Below are positions 34,294 through 45,853 of a DNA stretch of 64,000 nt, piece after piece. Source of the DNA: Saccharum officinarum (lineage: Eukaryota > Streptophyta > Magnoliopsida > Poales > Poaceae); NCBI GenBank assembly GCA_020631735.1, contig CM036160.1:8400746-8464745 (forward strand). Reading direction: 5' to 3'. A program made the translations under genes and the position numbers. The first letter of the stretch is position 1, and each line of letters starts with the position of its first letter. The notes beneath the pieces were generated by a model. It saw only the letters and a list, made by a program, of their open reading frames with translations, had not been told where the DNA came from and ran no database searches.

Positions 34294-34699
34294 TTCTTTT
34301 ATTTCCTTTAATCAACACATCTCTGTCATGTTTGTATAGACTAACATGTTGAATTGACTAGTTATTTAATTAGCCAAATACACATATTTATATGTATAAG
34401 ATTTGTATTTTATCCCTCAAACGGCTAATCGGCAACGAACATGCCATATATTTCTATATGCAGAGTACGTTTTGATACACCCGCTCATGTATATCTATTT
34501 ATTTTTAATGCCCTGGAATCTCAAAGCCAATATCAATTCGTTTGTTTAAATGATATTATTTCATATATTTTCCATTCTTAGATGAGATTTAGCCAAAACA
34601 TTTTTTTATCAGGACAACTATTACATATTGCAACGGGGCCAAAACCCGTGTCAACATGTACCCACTATCTTATTCAATTTTTGTACCATCTTTGCTTAG

Positions 34700-34840
34700 A
34701 ACAATGGTGTGATTGTTAGTTTGGTTGACAAAGAGATCACAAAGGTGAATCCCATTCTTCATTATGTTGATGGTACTATTTTATGCACACAATATGATCT
34801 AAAGGTGGATAGAACCCATTAGACAATAGACGATCAAGCG
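34700..34840 (+). pseudogene. Decayed LINE reverse-transcriptase remnant
   Basis: One frame reads VSLVDKEITKVNPILHYVDG followed by TILC, close to the LINE motif C region, which is normally ..ILQYADDTIL... The catalytic aspartate pair is changed (VDGT). The rest of 34840-35260 has no open domain, though a 73-codon frame at 34844-35065 is present without recognisable homology. Confidence 0.4.
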
Positions 34841-35267
34841 TGCATGGGAAAGATCGCAAACACAAGATACATGCCCATAATTGGAAAGACATGCAACAAA
34901 AGTTTACTAGCAATCTTTTCCAAAATCTATAGAGTCAACCCAAGCAAGTCAATTGCTGCGGTAGATTCACATGTACCGGGTGTATTCATATTTGAACTAG
35001 TGGAAGCATGTAACCCAGGAGACTCAGCGAGCTATTTCCTTTTGATTTGCCACCCAAGAACATGATGAACTGGAACTATGCAATATCCATGTGGAAATTC
35101 TTCTAGAAGCAATTTAAAGTAGAAAAGATCCTCTTGAAACACGGAACTCAATGGATCTTAAACCAAAGAATTATAGGACAGCCTGACAACAAATTCTAAC
35201 TTCTTAAACATCGATTAGAACGAGCAATATCAACATATGATTTGCAATATGGGTTTGATTGCCAAAG

Positions 35268-35339
35268 GTCCTCTAGCCTAACTGGTTAGACGGCTCCGGC
35301 GGCACCCCTCAGGTCGTGAGTTCGATTCCCCACGGGGAC
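35268..35339 (+). repeat. tRNA-derived SINE head
   Basis: A 72-bp tRNA-like unit. The A box is TAGCCTAACTGG (35274-35285) and the B box AGTTCGATTCC (35319-35329). The acceptor halves GTCCTC and GGGGAC can pair, as can the D stem (GCC with GGC); the T stem pairs 4 of 5, but the anticodon stem does not hold. A tail (aaatttcaggcttgaggg...) follows. The A/B boxes form an internal RNA polymerase III promoter in this class. It is not a functional tRNA gene. Confidence 0.6.
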
Positions 35340-35399
35340 AAATTTCAGGCTTGAGGGTAAAAAATCCCCTCGTCCGTCCCAAACCAAAGTACAGGTCTG

Positions 35400-35737
35400 T
35401 CCTCGCTTCATGTAAAAGGGTTAACCGCCTCACCCTCCTAAACTTCTAAGGTGGTACTAAACCCACCAACCACAACCACACATAAGCCACTTGGGCCAAC
35501 CTTCACAACTAGTATAGGCTACTAATGGGCTAGGGCGTTACATTCATCCCTTCCGCGTCCAAAACTGCCGATATGGCCCAGCTCCGCACATGGAACGGGC
35601 CTGCATACACATAGCATCTCGCTTATACTTTCGTCCTCGCTTCATGTAAAAGGGTTAACCCGGAAGTGCTACGTTTGGAACGACAAGGCAAACTTCACAA
35701 CTACTATAGGCTACTAATGGGCTGGGGTGTTACAATA
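35400..35737. mobile_element. LTR-like fragments, two partial copies
   Basis: Two partial tandem copies each end in ctactaatgggct followed by (a/g)ggg(c/t)gttaca (35514-35550 and 35710-35737). The part 35560-35690 matches 21040-21150 (atatggcccagctc, catgtaaaagggttaacc, gtgctacgtttgga). GGGTGTTACA is a likely LTR terminus. Structure is too broken to orient. Confidence 0.4.
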
Positions 35738-35842
35738 GTCCACTTAGTCACAAATCCAAATCTCATATCCTCTTTTCTCGTTTAGACCACCGTCACGCCA
35801 ACGACCAAACAAAATGCAAATTGTTTGCATTTCAAAAAGACT

Positions 35843-36085
35843 TTATCTTTTGAACGAACAGTCAAACATGTATAATCTAGAGTTGTTGGAGAAGTGTAAC
35901 ATCAAGCTAGAGTGGAACTTATGGTGGAAATCTTTTGCTACTCCACCCAAATAGGACTGCAGGATGAGGCTAGTAGAATCTTCATCGAGGACAATGGAGG
36001 AGCAACGAAAAGAGGCGACCAAGAAGAATTCACGAGAGGAGGGATAAAAGGACACACTAACTAGGAAGTTCAATCTTAAGCGCAT
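35843..36085 (-). pseudogene. LINE ORF1 fragment
   Basis: On the minus strand FFLVASFRCSSIVLDEDS, LILQSYLGGVAKDFH and LHFSNNSRLYMF line up with the DUF4283-like domain of the LINE ORF1 at 17242-16730 (FFLLVTFRRFLFRLTEES, LQSCLGGRAGEFH, FRFSV). Only about 80 codons survive, ending near 35843. It could not be functional. Confidence 0.6.
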
Positions 36086-36373
36086 GAATAGTAAAGATAA
36101 GATTTAATTAACATCCCCACCAAAAGAAATTATACTTTCGTGAAGTAAAATATATGGAGTTTCCATATTCAAGTGAAATTACAGTGATAATTACCAAATT
36201 AAACAATACAACTTGTTTATGCTATTTCAAAGATGACATATGTCAACAAACTGCTGTTGGCATTCATTGCTAATGGTGATCACTGAGCTTGGGAATATTG
36301 TCCATTTAAGTTTGAATATGTAATCATAGTTTGTTACTTCCATTTTAGGTTGTTTATATGTTTTAATTACCTA

Positions 36374-36613
36374 CTCCCTCTATCCTGTAATATAGTGCAT
36401 TCTAGGAATTTAAAGACAAATTAAGAGAGAACATAAAAGACGCATGTACCCTCATTTTATTTCCAAATTAGACGCTATCATCAACGTGATTAGTGATGAT
36501 TGGTTGAGAAATGGAAAGTATTTAATGCAAAACTGGTTTTGACCTCTAGAATGCATTATATTTGAGGGCAAATTTTGAATGCTAGAATGCACTATATTAC
36601 AGGACGGAGGGAG
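36374..36613. mobile_element. Stowaway MITE (Tc1/mariner-derived)
   Basis: A 240-bp element beginning CTCCCTCTATCCTGTAATAT and ending ATATTACAGGACGGAGGGAG. The terminal inverted repeats are over 30 bp, and the flanking TA (36372-36373 and 36614-36615) is the mariner target duplication. This is the classic grass Stowaway signature. Confidence 0.92.
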
Positions 36614-36619
36614 TAGTTA

Positions 36620-38550
36620 TCTTAATTTGAAATGTTAATAACATATATGACAACCTTGTTCGCAAACATAGTAAAGTGACAATTTGATAAAAGGTGTGTA
36701 ATATTCCATATCACCATATGCAAACTTTTGGACCTAAACACGATGGGAGTCAACTACAGTGATCACAACTAAAATTGGAGTTGTTACAAGAAGTCAGAAC
36801 AAAAAATTCAAACAGAACTACTTCACACTTAGTAGCAATGGATTCATTTGATCTGTTAAAAGCAAGAAAGAAGCAAATCAAAACTATTTGACTCAATCGT
36901 TTTTTGAGATTTTTTAAAAAGTAAAAAACCTTCCTTGGATGAAAGATAGCGGCCACTCACATTTGCGACATGAAAAGAGTCCACAACTCAATTAAAAAGA
37001 GAATTTTTATAAGAAGTTGGAGGAAACAAATCTATGAACAAAACAACTTCAAACTCAGCAGAAAATGATTAACTTTTTTCTGTTAAAATTAACAAAAGCA
37101 CATCTAAGTGATTTGATTCAATAATTTCATTCAGATTTTTAAATATTGTAAAGAAAGATAGACACCTCACGCACCTGCAATTGTTTGTGCTGTCTCTTTG
37201 GAAAAAAACACACATCCTAATCATCTTCACTGCTGTTGCTTGTCCACAAGGCCTGTTGACAAATATCTTAGTCCTTCACCACATCTAATCCTTGTTTCAC
37301 CTACATGGCATGAATAGTTATACTTTCATTCATTTTGTACTTTCTAAGTTTTGCACTAGCCATTCTTGTATTGCAAGGATGCCCTATCAATTTTTTAAAT
37401 GATCCTAATATTTCTGTACAATTAAAATACACAATCATTTTGAACTATCGAACAACACAGAAGTTCAAACAATTTTCATTGTAAATTCCATACACAATCT
37501 ACTGAAACGTATGAACCAATACAATGGTTCGAGGGCACAAGGTCGCCTTTAGAAATGCAATGATACAATCGGTTCATAGGTACAGGCACACTATACAGTG
37601 AAATTAATTTTAACAATTGTTTTTTTACTTGAATTAACTATGAAAGTAGCCATTCCACAGTCGGTTAGTTCTTTTGACATGCCAGTTGTGTTGTCTGTTG
37701 ATAGGTGGTATCGAGGTCGAGAAAATAACTGCCCTTACAGTACCCATGCGCCAACCCTTTGCACCGTAGACACATATGTTATTGCCACAAAGTGTAATAT
37801 TCAATATTCTTTCCACCCCAAGTGTGCAGCCATGTGATGCCCACTCAATTCATGCTCACAGTATTTCTTGAAATGGAGATCAAGGATGTGGCCATGCGCT
37901 GAGGGTCCCATACAGACACTGGTTGCTGTGATGGCCATGGATGCATCTCACTACTCCTTGTTCAAGCTATCACATGCAACATTCAGTACCCTGAAGGTGA
38001 AGAGAATGCTAAGGTGAGGACGCTGACACCTAAGCATGTATCTGCCTTTGGTTTTCTTATGATGTGCCTTCCATAATGTTCTCTTTATGTGTAACACTGG
38101 ATATCTAATCAGTAAAGAAATATGTACAAAGTGGTGTGCAACCTCCTACATAGGACACTAAATTTGACATGGTGTTCTTACATTGTACACAAAGGTTGGC
38201 AAGCACAGCAAAAAGATTCACTCATTATCGGCGAAGACACCAATCCTGGATGTGTTTTTCTTCGTTCGACTGGGCTTCACCTAGATGACTAATGGGTTCT
38301 GGACCATATTGAGGTGGATGGACATATGGTCCTCACTTTCAAAGTTTATGGACCTAACTGATAATGCGATTGTTATTTCAAAGACCTGTATTTCAAAATT
38401 TGTATATTATGTAACCTCTTTATATATTAGTTGTGCCACATCCAAATTAGGTTTGTTACATAGTCAAATGCAATGAGGTTGGAGACATCACAGGAAAACT
38501 AGAGGCATCGAAGTTACTTAGTAAGAAACATCATTCCACTGATAAGTCAC
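36620..38550. other. AT-rich intergenic stretch
   Basis: No gene I can support. The largest frame here (37598-37837, 79 codons, plus) begins with a hydrophobic stretch but has no homologue I recognise. The text from 37840 to 38500 has gene-like composition with stops in all frames and may be a decayed exon. Confidence 0.3.
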
Positions 38551-38555
38551 TAAAA

Positions 38556-40720
38556 TAAAATAGAGTACACCACATAATTTGAGACAGATACATAAAAGAA
38601 TATTATTAAAACCTGAAGCACCACAGTCACCGAACATCTATGCTTCACAGCACCTCAAAATTACAGATAATTTATTCATAGGCCACACAAAAGTCATCAG
38701 ACAATTGACTAGTGAAAAGCACCCATAACTTGGTACCAAAATAACCATAGCATTTGTCCTACATATTCTTTCAGAACCAGTTTAAGCTCTGGATTTAGCT
38801 TCCTTTTTCTTATCTTTGATGTGGTGGCGCATGTGTCCACCATATGCTTTTGATGAGAAGTATTTATTAGAGCAGATCTTGCACACATATTCACGCCGAC
38901 CTCTTTCATTTTTCATAGTAGAGCATGACATTCTCTGCATAATATTATCATAAGCGCCAAAAACTTCACTTGTTGGCATCAGCAGTTCACGTGGCACTTG
39001 TGTAGGTTGCTCAAAAACTGGGCCAAGGTCTACCTCTTTGATGGTATTAAAGTGTGCATGGAGAACCGCAAGAGGATTACCTTCGAGCAAGGATGTGAGT
39101 GGTGGAGGATCCATAGACTTAATCATCATAGGTTCAGATATGCTGAGGTAGTCACTTACCGGCGTTGTCAGAAAATCTAGTTCTGACAAGAATGTATTAT
39201 GATTGTTGCTAGATGAGCTCGCTGAGAGCTTGGAATGAAATGGGCTGGAGATGTTTGGTTCTCCACTAGTAGCAGTTGTATATTTATAGAGCGATGGCAG
39301 CAATGCCGGTTCTGTCGCTTGGTATGGGTAGATCAAACTGTCATTCATCGATATATTGGTAGGTTCTTGTGGTGTATGGACAATAGGTTGGTTTTGTAAT
39401 GCTGAACCAATGACGGGCATTGCTGTTGTGCCTCTCAATGCTTCATGCAAGGGAGAAATAAAGGGCTCACTGTCTAATAGTTTGATATCCTCATGGGAAT
39501 CCATGACTCTTGGGTGTTGAGTGGAGTACACAACATACCTAGTTATAGGGGTTCTAGGAATGTTGATACTCAAACTTTTTTGATATCTAGAATATATATG
39601 CAAAATTAATGTGGCTCATTTATTTACTCAATCTTTAAATATTCTATTTGACAAATGAGAACACACATGAGTTGCGTAAGTGGGTTTTCTTGAGTTTTAT
39701 ATTGTGGTTGTTGAACCCATATCGCGATGTGTAATCTTTTATTAATTAATCATCATCTAGAAGATACAACCATTTATCTAGTTTTGTAATTCATTAAATG
39801 CATGATATATTAGTATTTTGAGTAAACATTTATGAAATCGTAATCTGGAAAGATATGAATTATAAATAAAAAAATCTCCCACCTACCATGGGTGATTGCT
39901 TCCTGGACTGTCCATGTATAGCAAGCTTAAGAATCATTGCCTTTCGATGCTTCACATGTAGTGATTGATGAAATCATTAGATTGAACTCAAATAGCACAA
40001 CCCATTCCGCTATCAACCCATGAAAGATGATCAACTAGGATTTACTACTCACTGCGTACAATATACAATAACATTTGCTTGATGTGCACCTTTTTGCGCA
40101 CATGGTGAGATATCACCCCCAACATAAAAAAGTCATGACTTCCATGGACCCATGTAAAGCATATCCATAATATTAAGTCTTTCCACACACTCATCTACTT
40201 TTAGCAAAAACCCAGTGACAAACTGTCCTCATTTTCAAATACCATTCATGTTACATGCACTGGGACACAAGTTGAAAATGGCGCATGCTGGAAAGGTTGC
40301 CTCTATTATCCCAAAGGACACATGAAGCTGGCAGCTATTGTATCAAGATGCAGCATGGTCGATCTTGCTAGAGTGAATGACTAATCTTGCTGTGTCGAGT
40401 TGTGAAAGCCATGTTTTGGGACTTCTTTATTTGTCGTCTCTTCTTTCTCTATGAACTCTATTGCCATTTTATTCAAACAAAACCTCGTGGGGGTGTAACC
40501 AGCATTTTTGCCACACATGTGACAATATTGAGGGCCTCAACAATGTCCCCTTCCACGATCATCTCGGCCTTTGTTAAATCTGTGACCCCCTCGGCCACCG
40601 TGAGATGGTGCTCTGAGTTGATCTCTTGAACTTCTTTATGTCGATTTTGCTCCTACTCAAGGTAGTTTATGGTGTGTAAAGGGTGAACATTTCACTAATT
40701 GTCCTGCTAGGTGGGTTGCT
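38556..40720. repeat. Segmental duplication, copy B (contains second C2H2 gene)
   Basis: Partner of 30036-32220, same orientation, about 8.5 kb away. Conservation includes non-coding blocks on both sides of the gene (for example catcagacaattgactagtg, and ctcccacctaccatgggtga near 39877 and 31407). Confidence 0.8.
38782..39504 (-). CDS. Single C2H2 zinc-finger protein, KAYGGH variant
   Basis: A 240-residue paralogue of the gene at 30270-30992. I chose ATG 39502-39504 (MDSHEDIK) because it matches the paralogue start; an in-frame ATG 99 bases upstream would add 33 residues, but it lies beyond the TATA-like sequence. The finger is C208 and C211 in YVCKICSNKYF, KAYGGH at 219-224, H228, then the basic tail KDKKKEAKSR. 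The glutamine that opens the QAYGGH/QALGGH box is lysine here. The frame is fully intact and most differences look like substitutions, suggesting both copies stayed under coding constraint for a time. Function not known; nuclear DNA binding is inferred, with possibly altered specificity. Confidence 0.7.
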   Translation of the reverse strand: MDSHEDIKLLDSEPFISPLHEALRGTTAMPVIGSALQNQPIVHTPQEPTNISMNDSLIYPYQATEPALLPSLYKYTTATSGEPNISSPFHSKLSASSSSNNHNTFLSELDFLTTPVSDYLSISEPMMIKSMDPPPLTSLLEGNPLAVLHAHFNTIKEVDLGPVFEQPTQVPRELLMPTSEVFGAYDNIMQRMSCSTMKNERGRREYVCKICSNKYFSSKAYGGHMRHHIKDKKKEAKSRA

Positions 40721-41540
40721 ATCACTACACTACTTGCTTGCTTGGTTAAACTGGTTTCATGTCTCCTTTCACCTCCTACATGAGACTTCATGTGCCCATT
40801 CGTCACTTCAAACAAATCATTCACTGATTGAGGGGGATTTCTTGTGAAATGTGATGTGCATTGCCCTGTGGCTAGTTCTTTGATTACTGGGGCGATTACT
40901 GTGGCTTCTAGCATGTTTGGATCTCATGGCTTAAGTAGGACAAATCTCCTCAAGTAATTGGAGAGTGGCTCATTTTCCCACTGGATGCAACTCGTTAGAT
41001 CCCTTACTGTCTTCTTTTTGGATTGGAACCAATGGAAAGTTGTGTCCTTGATTAGGTCCTAAATGAACAAGGGTTTTAGTGAAGTGTTCCAAGCATCGGC
41101 GGTTTTGCTCACTACCATTACGAAGGATTTCGCTCTGGCAGGGGTAGTGCCACTTGCAAAAATGACTGACATTTCATAACTAATGATGATCCTTTAAGGG
41201 TTAGTATCGGTGTTATGGACCTAGGGCACCTCACCGTCTTGAAAAAATTCGAACTAGGATGGGGTGGGCTGAGGCCATCGAAGAAGAGGTACAATCTGGT
41301 TGGGGCATGTCATCTACTTCATGGACAAGGCATATAAGATGTACATAGAAACCAATTCTATCCGGTAGATTTTCTTATAACTAGGAAACCTTTGTGTAAA
41401 CCGATGAGGACTCTATCTAAGATCCTACCCCAATCCTTCACTTCTTCCAACTCAAGCTTAAATAGCTAGACAAACATATTAATGCCCCTATAAACCCGAG
41501 CATAGGAGAGAAGAGATCGATTCTCCACTGGATGTAGTGT
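40721..41540. other. Unassigned region
   Basis: No frame of note. Scattered wording (ctggcaggggtagtgcc, gaactaggatggggtgggc) suggests decayed retrotransposon DNA, but I cannot place it in a family. Confidence 0.3.
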
Positions 41541-41544
41541 ACCC

Positions 41545-42345
41545 TGTTGATGGTCCTTATATAATATTTTTAACCATCAACATGTTAATGAATTTAACAT
41601 ATAATCAACATTAAAACAAAGTTTTCTTGTAAATTTACATGGTTCCACTTGTACTTGGAGAAATATATGTATGCAGGGGCAATACAATGAAACCATCAAA
41701 TGAAGGCTTCTAGAAGACAATCCAGCAGTGCAGGTGAGCCAGGGCCCACCTAATTAGGTTCGTCGACCCCACCTAGATCGACCGATCTAGCCCACCACCC
41801 TTCATGTCACCAATACGCAACAAAATTATAAAACACAACCTAGAGCACCTTGGCACATTGATCCATTGTTGGTTCGATCTAATGGTTACGAGGAGCTTTT
41901 CCAAGGATCCATGTGTGTAGAATCATACACCTGAGCAAGCCATCGACTCCAAATCACCTGAAGTAACTGTCAACCAATATCAGGGAATATCCTGGACCAT
42001 TGGATGGCAAGGTGGTGGAATCCTAGGGTCGATTGACCCTAAGGACGATCACTCGGCCTGCTCCAATGCCTCTACCACTCCTATAAGTACCCCCTTTCGT
42101 ACACAAGACAAAAAGGGGGATGGAGCCATTTGAGCTTCCTTCCAAGGAGGATCAATCAAGACGAAGCAAGTAGAGAGCTTAGGCGAAGCCGGATCATGTA
42201 GAGATAGAAAATAGGGAGAGAGCGAGGAGAAGCTAGAAGAGGAGCTAGGCCTGTCAGTGACCTCTTCCACTTGTACCTCGGCGGATGCAACTCTTGGTCA
42301 AGTGAAGTCCGGGATACTTCTGTGGTAACTTTGATCTTTTGCATT
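41545..42345 (+). mobile_element. Probable solo LTR
   Basis: Starts TGTTGATGGTCCTTATATAA, like several grass gypsy LTRs. CTATAAGTACCCCC near 42080 would be the TATA box, followed by a purine-rich leader and an AATAAA-like site (ttaataaagc) near 42343. No primer site or coding region follows and no partner is in the window. Borders are approximate. From 42350 to 43739 I see no supported gene. Confidence 0.4.
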
Positions 42346-43739
42346 AATAAAGCGTTGATTTATTTCTGTTGTTTTATAATACCCAAAAGAATGCATGTTA
42401 AATATGCTTTTTTTTTACTATGGATTAAGTAATTTATCTAGCGAAGGTTGACTGGCTTTTAAGAGATACCAAAATTTGACTTTTTGATCCGTTGCTTGGA
42501 TGGATGAACTGAGACCATCAATGCATAGAGCTCGCTGAAACCTTTCCGTTTGACAACTCATGTGCTTTGATCGGAGTTTAGATCATCGAGTTACGATGGC
42601 CGGAATATTTAACAAAAAAAAGGGGGGAAAAGTGCTACAGTAGCCATCGCCACAGTACCCGGTTGGAGTTTACCGTGACTGACTCTTTTGTAGTTTTTCC
42701 TTAACTGTGACCGTGGCTGAGACCTCCATGTTTCTTTTTCTTCCTGGCCGACCTCTCCACTGCCGTAGCTGTCATTCTTCTGCTCGTGACATAGGAGAAT
42801 GAAAGAGAAGAGGAAGAGGGAGAAGGGAGAAGGGAGAGGAAGAGAGGGTTTAGGGCTTGCCGCCAACGTCGTCCATGGTGCCGTTGTTTTTTGGAAAATC
42901 AGTAAGGCATCATATTCTCTCCCTGTTTTTGCCCTCAATTTGCTGTTCCCTTCTGTCCTACCCTACGTGCAACGTCGATCTGAACGACCATCCGGTGATA
43001 CCGGCGTGGATCGCCGTGAGGAGAAGAGAAAGGAAGGAAGGTGTGGATCGTCATGGGTTTGTCGTTGTTCTCGCTGCGGTTGCCCTAGGTGAGATGCTGA
43101 ATCCTATTATAATTCTTTGGATCGAGTTTTGTGGATCGAGTCATTGAATTAGAAGGGGTTTAATAGGTGCAATTACCGAAATTTTCGAAATCAATTTTTA
43201 TCCTTGTTCTGAAATTCTTTAAGACTGAGCAGTTTCTGTTCATAGCCATTTTAGGTCCTTTTAGTGGCCTTAATAAATTTTGTCACTGTGGACAAAGTTG
43301 TATAGGCCTTCAATCTTTTGACACCAAATCAGCCTCATAGCCTCTGTATCTTTGGAGATATGATCGTCTTAATTAGACTATTTTTCGGTGACAAGAATCT
43401 GGACAGTTTTACATCTATTCAATTTTTGGCCATCGTAATGGAAGAATCTGACCTTTCGGTATAAACAAAAGTTGTAGGAGTTTTCTTAATCTTTCCATAT
43501 TGTTAAAGAACATATTTGTTGGATGAGTATATCTCCAGTTATAGATTTTATAAATTTACTGTTCTATTTTGACCATAAAAAATGTTCAGTTAAGTTCAGA
43601 GGTTGTTTACGCTATATTGAAGATTTCTTATGCTGAATCATATTACAACAAAGTTGTAGATAATGGAGTTTCCTATCATCTGGTAAATTTTAAGAATATA
43701 TGGATATATGGTTCAAACTGTACAAAATAGAGAAGTAAC

Positions 43740-43976
43740 TAAGGATGAAAACGGTCGGAAACGTATTACAATATAGAAAACGGAAGCAGTCGGTTTGGGA
43801 TATTTCTACATTTTAGCAATTAAAGAGTACAAAAAATGGTTATGAAACCAATTGAAAATGACAAACTTTTATGTTTGGTGAAATTCGGAAACGGTATCAT
43901 AACATAGAAAACGGTATTATAATATAGAAAGCGAAAGCGGTCGGTTCGGAATATTTCCGTACCGTTTTCATCCTTA
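43740..43976. mobile_element. Ds-like hAT element
   Basis: A 237-bp element starting TAAGGATGAAAACGGTCGG and ending CCGTACCGTTTTCATCCTTA. These ends closely resemble the Ac/Ds termini (TAGGGATGAAA and TTTCATCCCTA), and the interior repeats gaaaacgg/cggtcgg words as Ds subterminal DNA does. The 8-mer GAAGTAAC flanks it at 43732-43739 and 43977-43984, the exact hAT target duplication. It encodes nothing, so it would need a transposase from elsewhere. Confidence 0.92.
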
Positions 43977-43984
43977 GAAGTAAC

Positions 43985-45159
43985 AATGCTGCTGTTATTA
44001 GCCGAAGTGCATTGGAAGTGGCTTAATCTATGGTTCGGGTGTTTTTGTGCGTATGTCATTGTTGTGTAATGGTGTTGGTACTAAGTATTACATGTGATCA
44101 GGTGGTTTTCCTTTGGAGCATGCCTAGCTCTTTCACTTGATCGTCGGTAAAGGCAAGTAAACATTTGCGCCATGGTCCACATGCTTTAGCTTTGTTGTTT
44201 GAATTGCCTCCACTAAATTTCAGTTTTCACACTAGCCAAATAATCTGAAACTAAAGTTATTTATTTACTTTGAAGTATGTTAATTTTCATAGCTTGTGGC
44301 ATTACTCTCTAAATTACGAATTATGAGGTATATATGAGGTATGTGAAGTGCATAAATTGCAACATTTGCATTTGCACTCTTCCGTTGATGTGCATTTCAA
44401 GAAACCGTAGCCGAATTGGTGTGGTACAAACCGGTACAGCAACACACATTGATGAGCATTATGGTTGCAGCCCTCACTCCCTCTCCTTGGGATGTGTGGG
44501 TAGAAGTGAAGTCATGCATTGCATTACATCATTTGCATTGCACTTGGAAGTATATTTATATTTCTATGAAGCAACCGATGTCTCTATTATTATGCGATTT
44601 AAATTTGATGCTTAATTGAACTGTAATTTAAATAACTTGGTTGAAGTAGTTTGTTTGTTGAGTACATGATCTATGAGAGGATGCTTGGAGGGATGGGAGT
44701 AGCAGCATGTTTGCACACGTGTTGATATACACTTCAAACAAACAATTATGTTGTAATGAGTTCTATTTGATGTTGGAGTTGTATCTTTGCTTCCTTTCAA
44801 AATTGCTAGTTGTAGCTCAACTTTGTTTATTGTTAGGTCATCGTAGAAGACTTAATTTAATGCTTAATCTAGATGACATATTTTTTTGCTTCCGCATAGT
44901 CTGTTGTTGTAGTGTAGTGTGGTAATTCCCCATAGGATTGTTGTGTTTTCTTCTGGGGTGTTACATGTTTACAGGTTTCTCTACTCTTTTAGAGTGCTCA
45001 CCGGGATCCGAATTAGAGTAGTGAGTTTATTGTATAAGTGTGGTGCTTGGGCTATGGCTTACCTGGGTATATGGCTAGCCCATGGATAGATTGTGGTAGT
45101 TGACAGATGGTGACAGTCCTATCCATCCTATGTATTCCACCACGTTCGGACTAGTTCTT
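43985..45159. other. Unassigned region before tandem repeat
   Basis: AT-rich, without a coherent reading frame; short frames at 44334-44615 and 44707-44925 show no domain. The sequence gtgttacatgtttacagg near 44957 could be an LTR edge, but I cannot support it. Confidence 0.25.
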
Positions 45160-45425
45160 AAAGCGTAGGAGTCTTTGTGGTTTACTCCTTTAACCTTTTG
45201 GTCATTGGATGGGCCATGCGCTAAGGTAAACAGCCATGATATCATCTTCCTTAATCTTGTTTAAGTACCTTAGAATCCATAGAAATCCTTTCTAAAGCGT
45301 AGGAGTCTTTGTGGTTTACTCCTTTAACCTTTTGGTCATTGGATGGGCCATGCGCTGAGGTAAACAACCATGATATCATCTTCCTTAATCTTGTTTAAGT
45401 ATCTTAGAATCCATAGAAATCCTCT
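45160..45425 (+). repeat. 134-bp tandem duplication
   Basis: The unit 45160-45293 is repeated at 45294-about 45425 with only a few changes (for example gcgctaaggtaaacagcc versus gcgctgaggtaaacaacc). It lies about 140 bp before the assembly gap, so either a recent local duplication or a repeat-induced assembly artefact is possible. Confidence 0.85.
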
Positions 45426-45566
45426 CTACCCATTGTTCTTTACCCCTTGCTCTAGCATTGGGTGTTCTTGATTCATAACCAGTTCACTTCATGTTCCCTA
45501 TAGAATTTTGATACCTTGGAATAGTCACACAAATAGGTACGGAACTCTTAATTATACTAATACTTT

Positions 45567-45666
45567 NNNNNNNNNNNNNNNNNNNNNNNNNNNNNNNNNN
45601 NNNNNNNNNNNNNNNNNNNNNNNNNNNNNNNNNNNNNNNNNNNNNNNNNNNNNNNNNNNNNNNNNN
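45567..45666. other. Assembly gap (100 N)
   Basis: Exactly 100 undetermined bases, the usual placeholder for a gap of unknown size. Linkage of sequence left and right of it, including the CACTA-like host DNA, rests on scaffolding. Confidence 0.98.
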
Positions 45667-45853
45667 ACAAGATTTATAGAAGTGAATACTAAAGGAATCC
45701 ATATACTTTATGTCATGAGTGAGTGTGTAGTTGTACTTAAGGATCTCAATGGAGAGAGCGGACAAACAAAAGTTGTAGATCTTTCGAAAAGTTATATGAC
45801 ATTGTAGTTGTACAACTTTTTTTGTGTTTAAATCGTCTATCAACAAAAAATAC
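45667..45853 (+). mobile_element. CACTA-like host DNA, left of nested sirevirus
   Basis: Contains aacaaaagttgtagatctttc and repeated gtagttgtacaac words of the same style as 59281-59530 on the far side of the sirevirus. The two pieces were contiguous before the retrotransposon inserted at AATAC (45849-45853). Confidence 0.55.

Noticed and set aside
35268..35339. Functional tRNA gene
   Set aside because: Anticodon stem does not pair and one T-stem pair is mismatched; a repeat-like tail follows. Kept as a SINE head.
37598..37837. Possible small secreted protein (hydrophobic N-terminus, several cysteines)
   Set aside because: No recognisable family, no promoter evidence, AT-rich background; probably chance.
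42799..43147. Two overlapping plus-strand frames near 43 kb
   Set aside because: Neither shows a domain or conserved partner; composition looks like a leader or old repeat.
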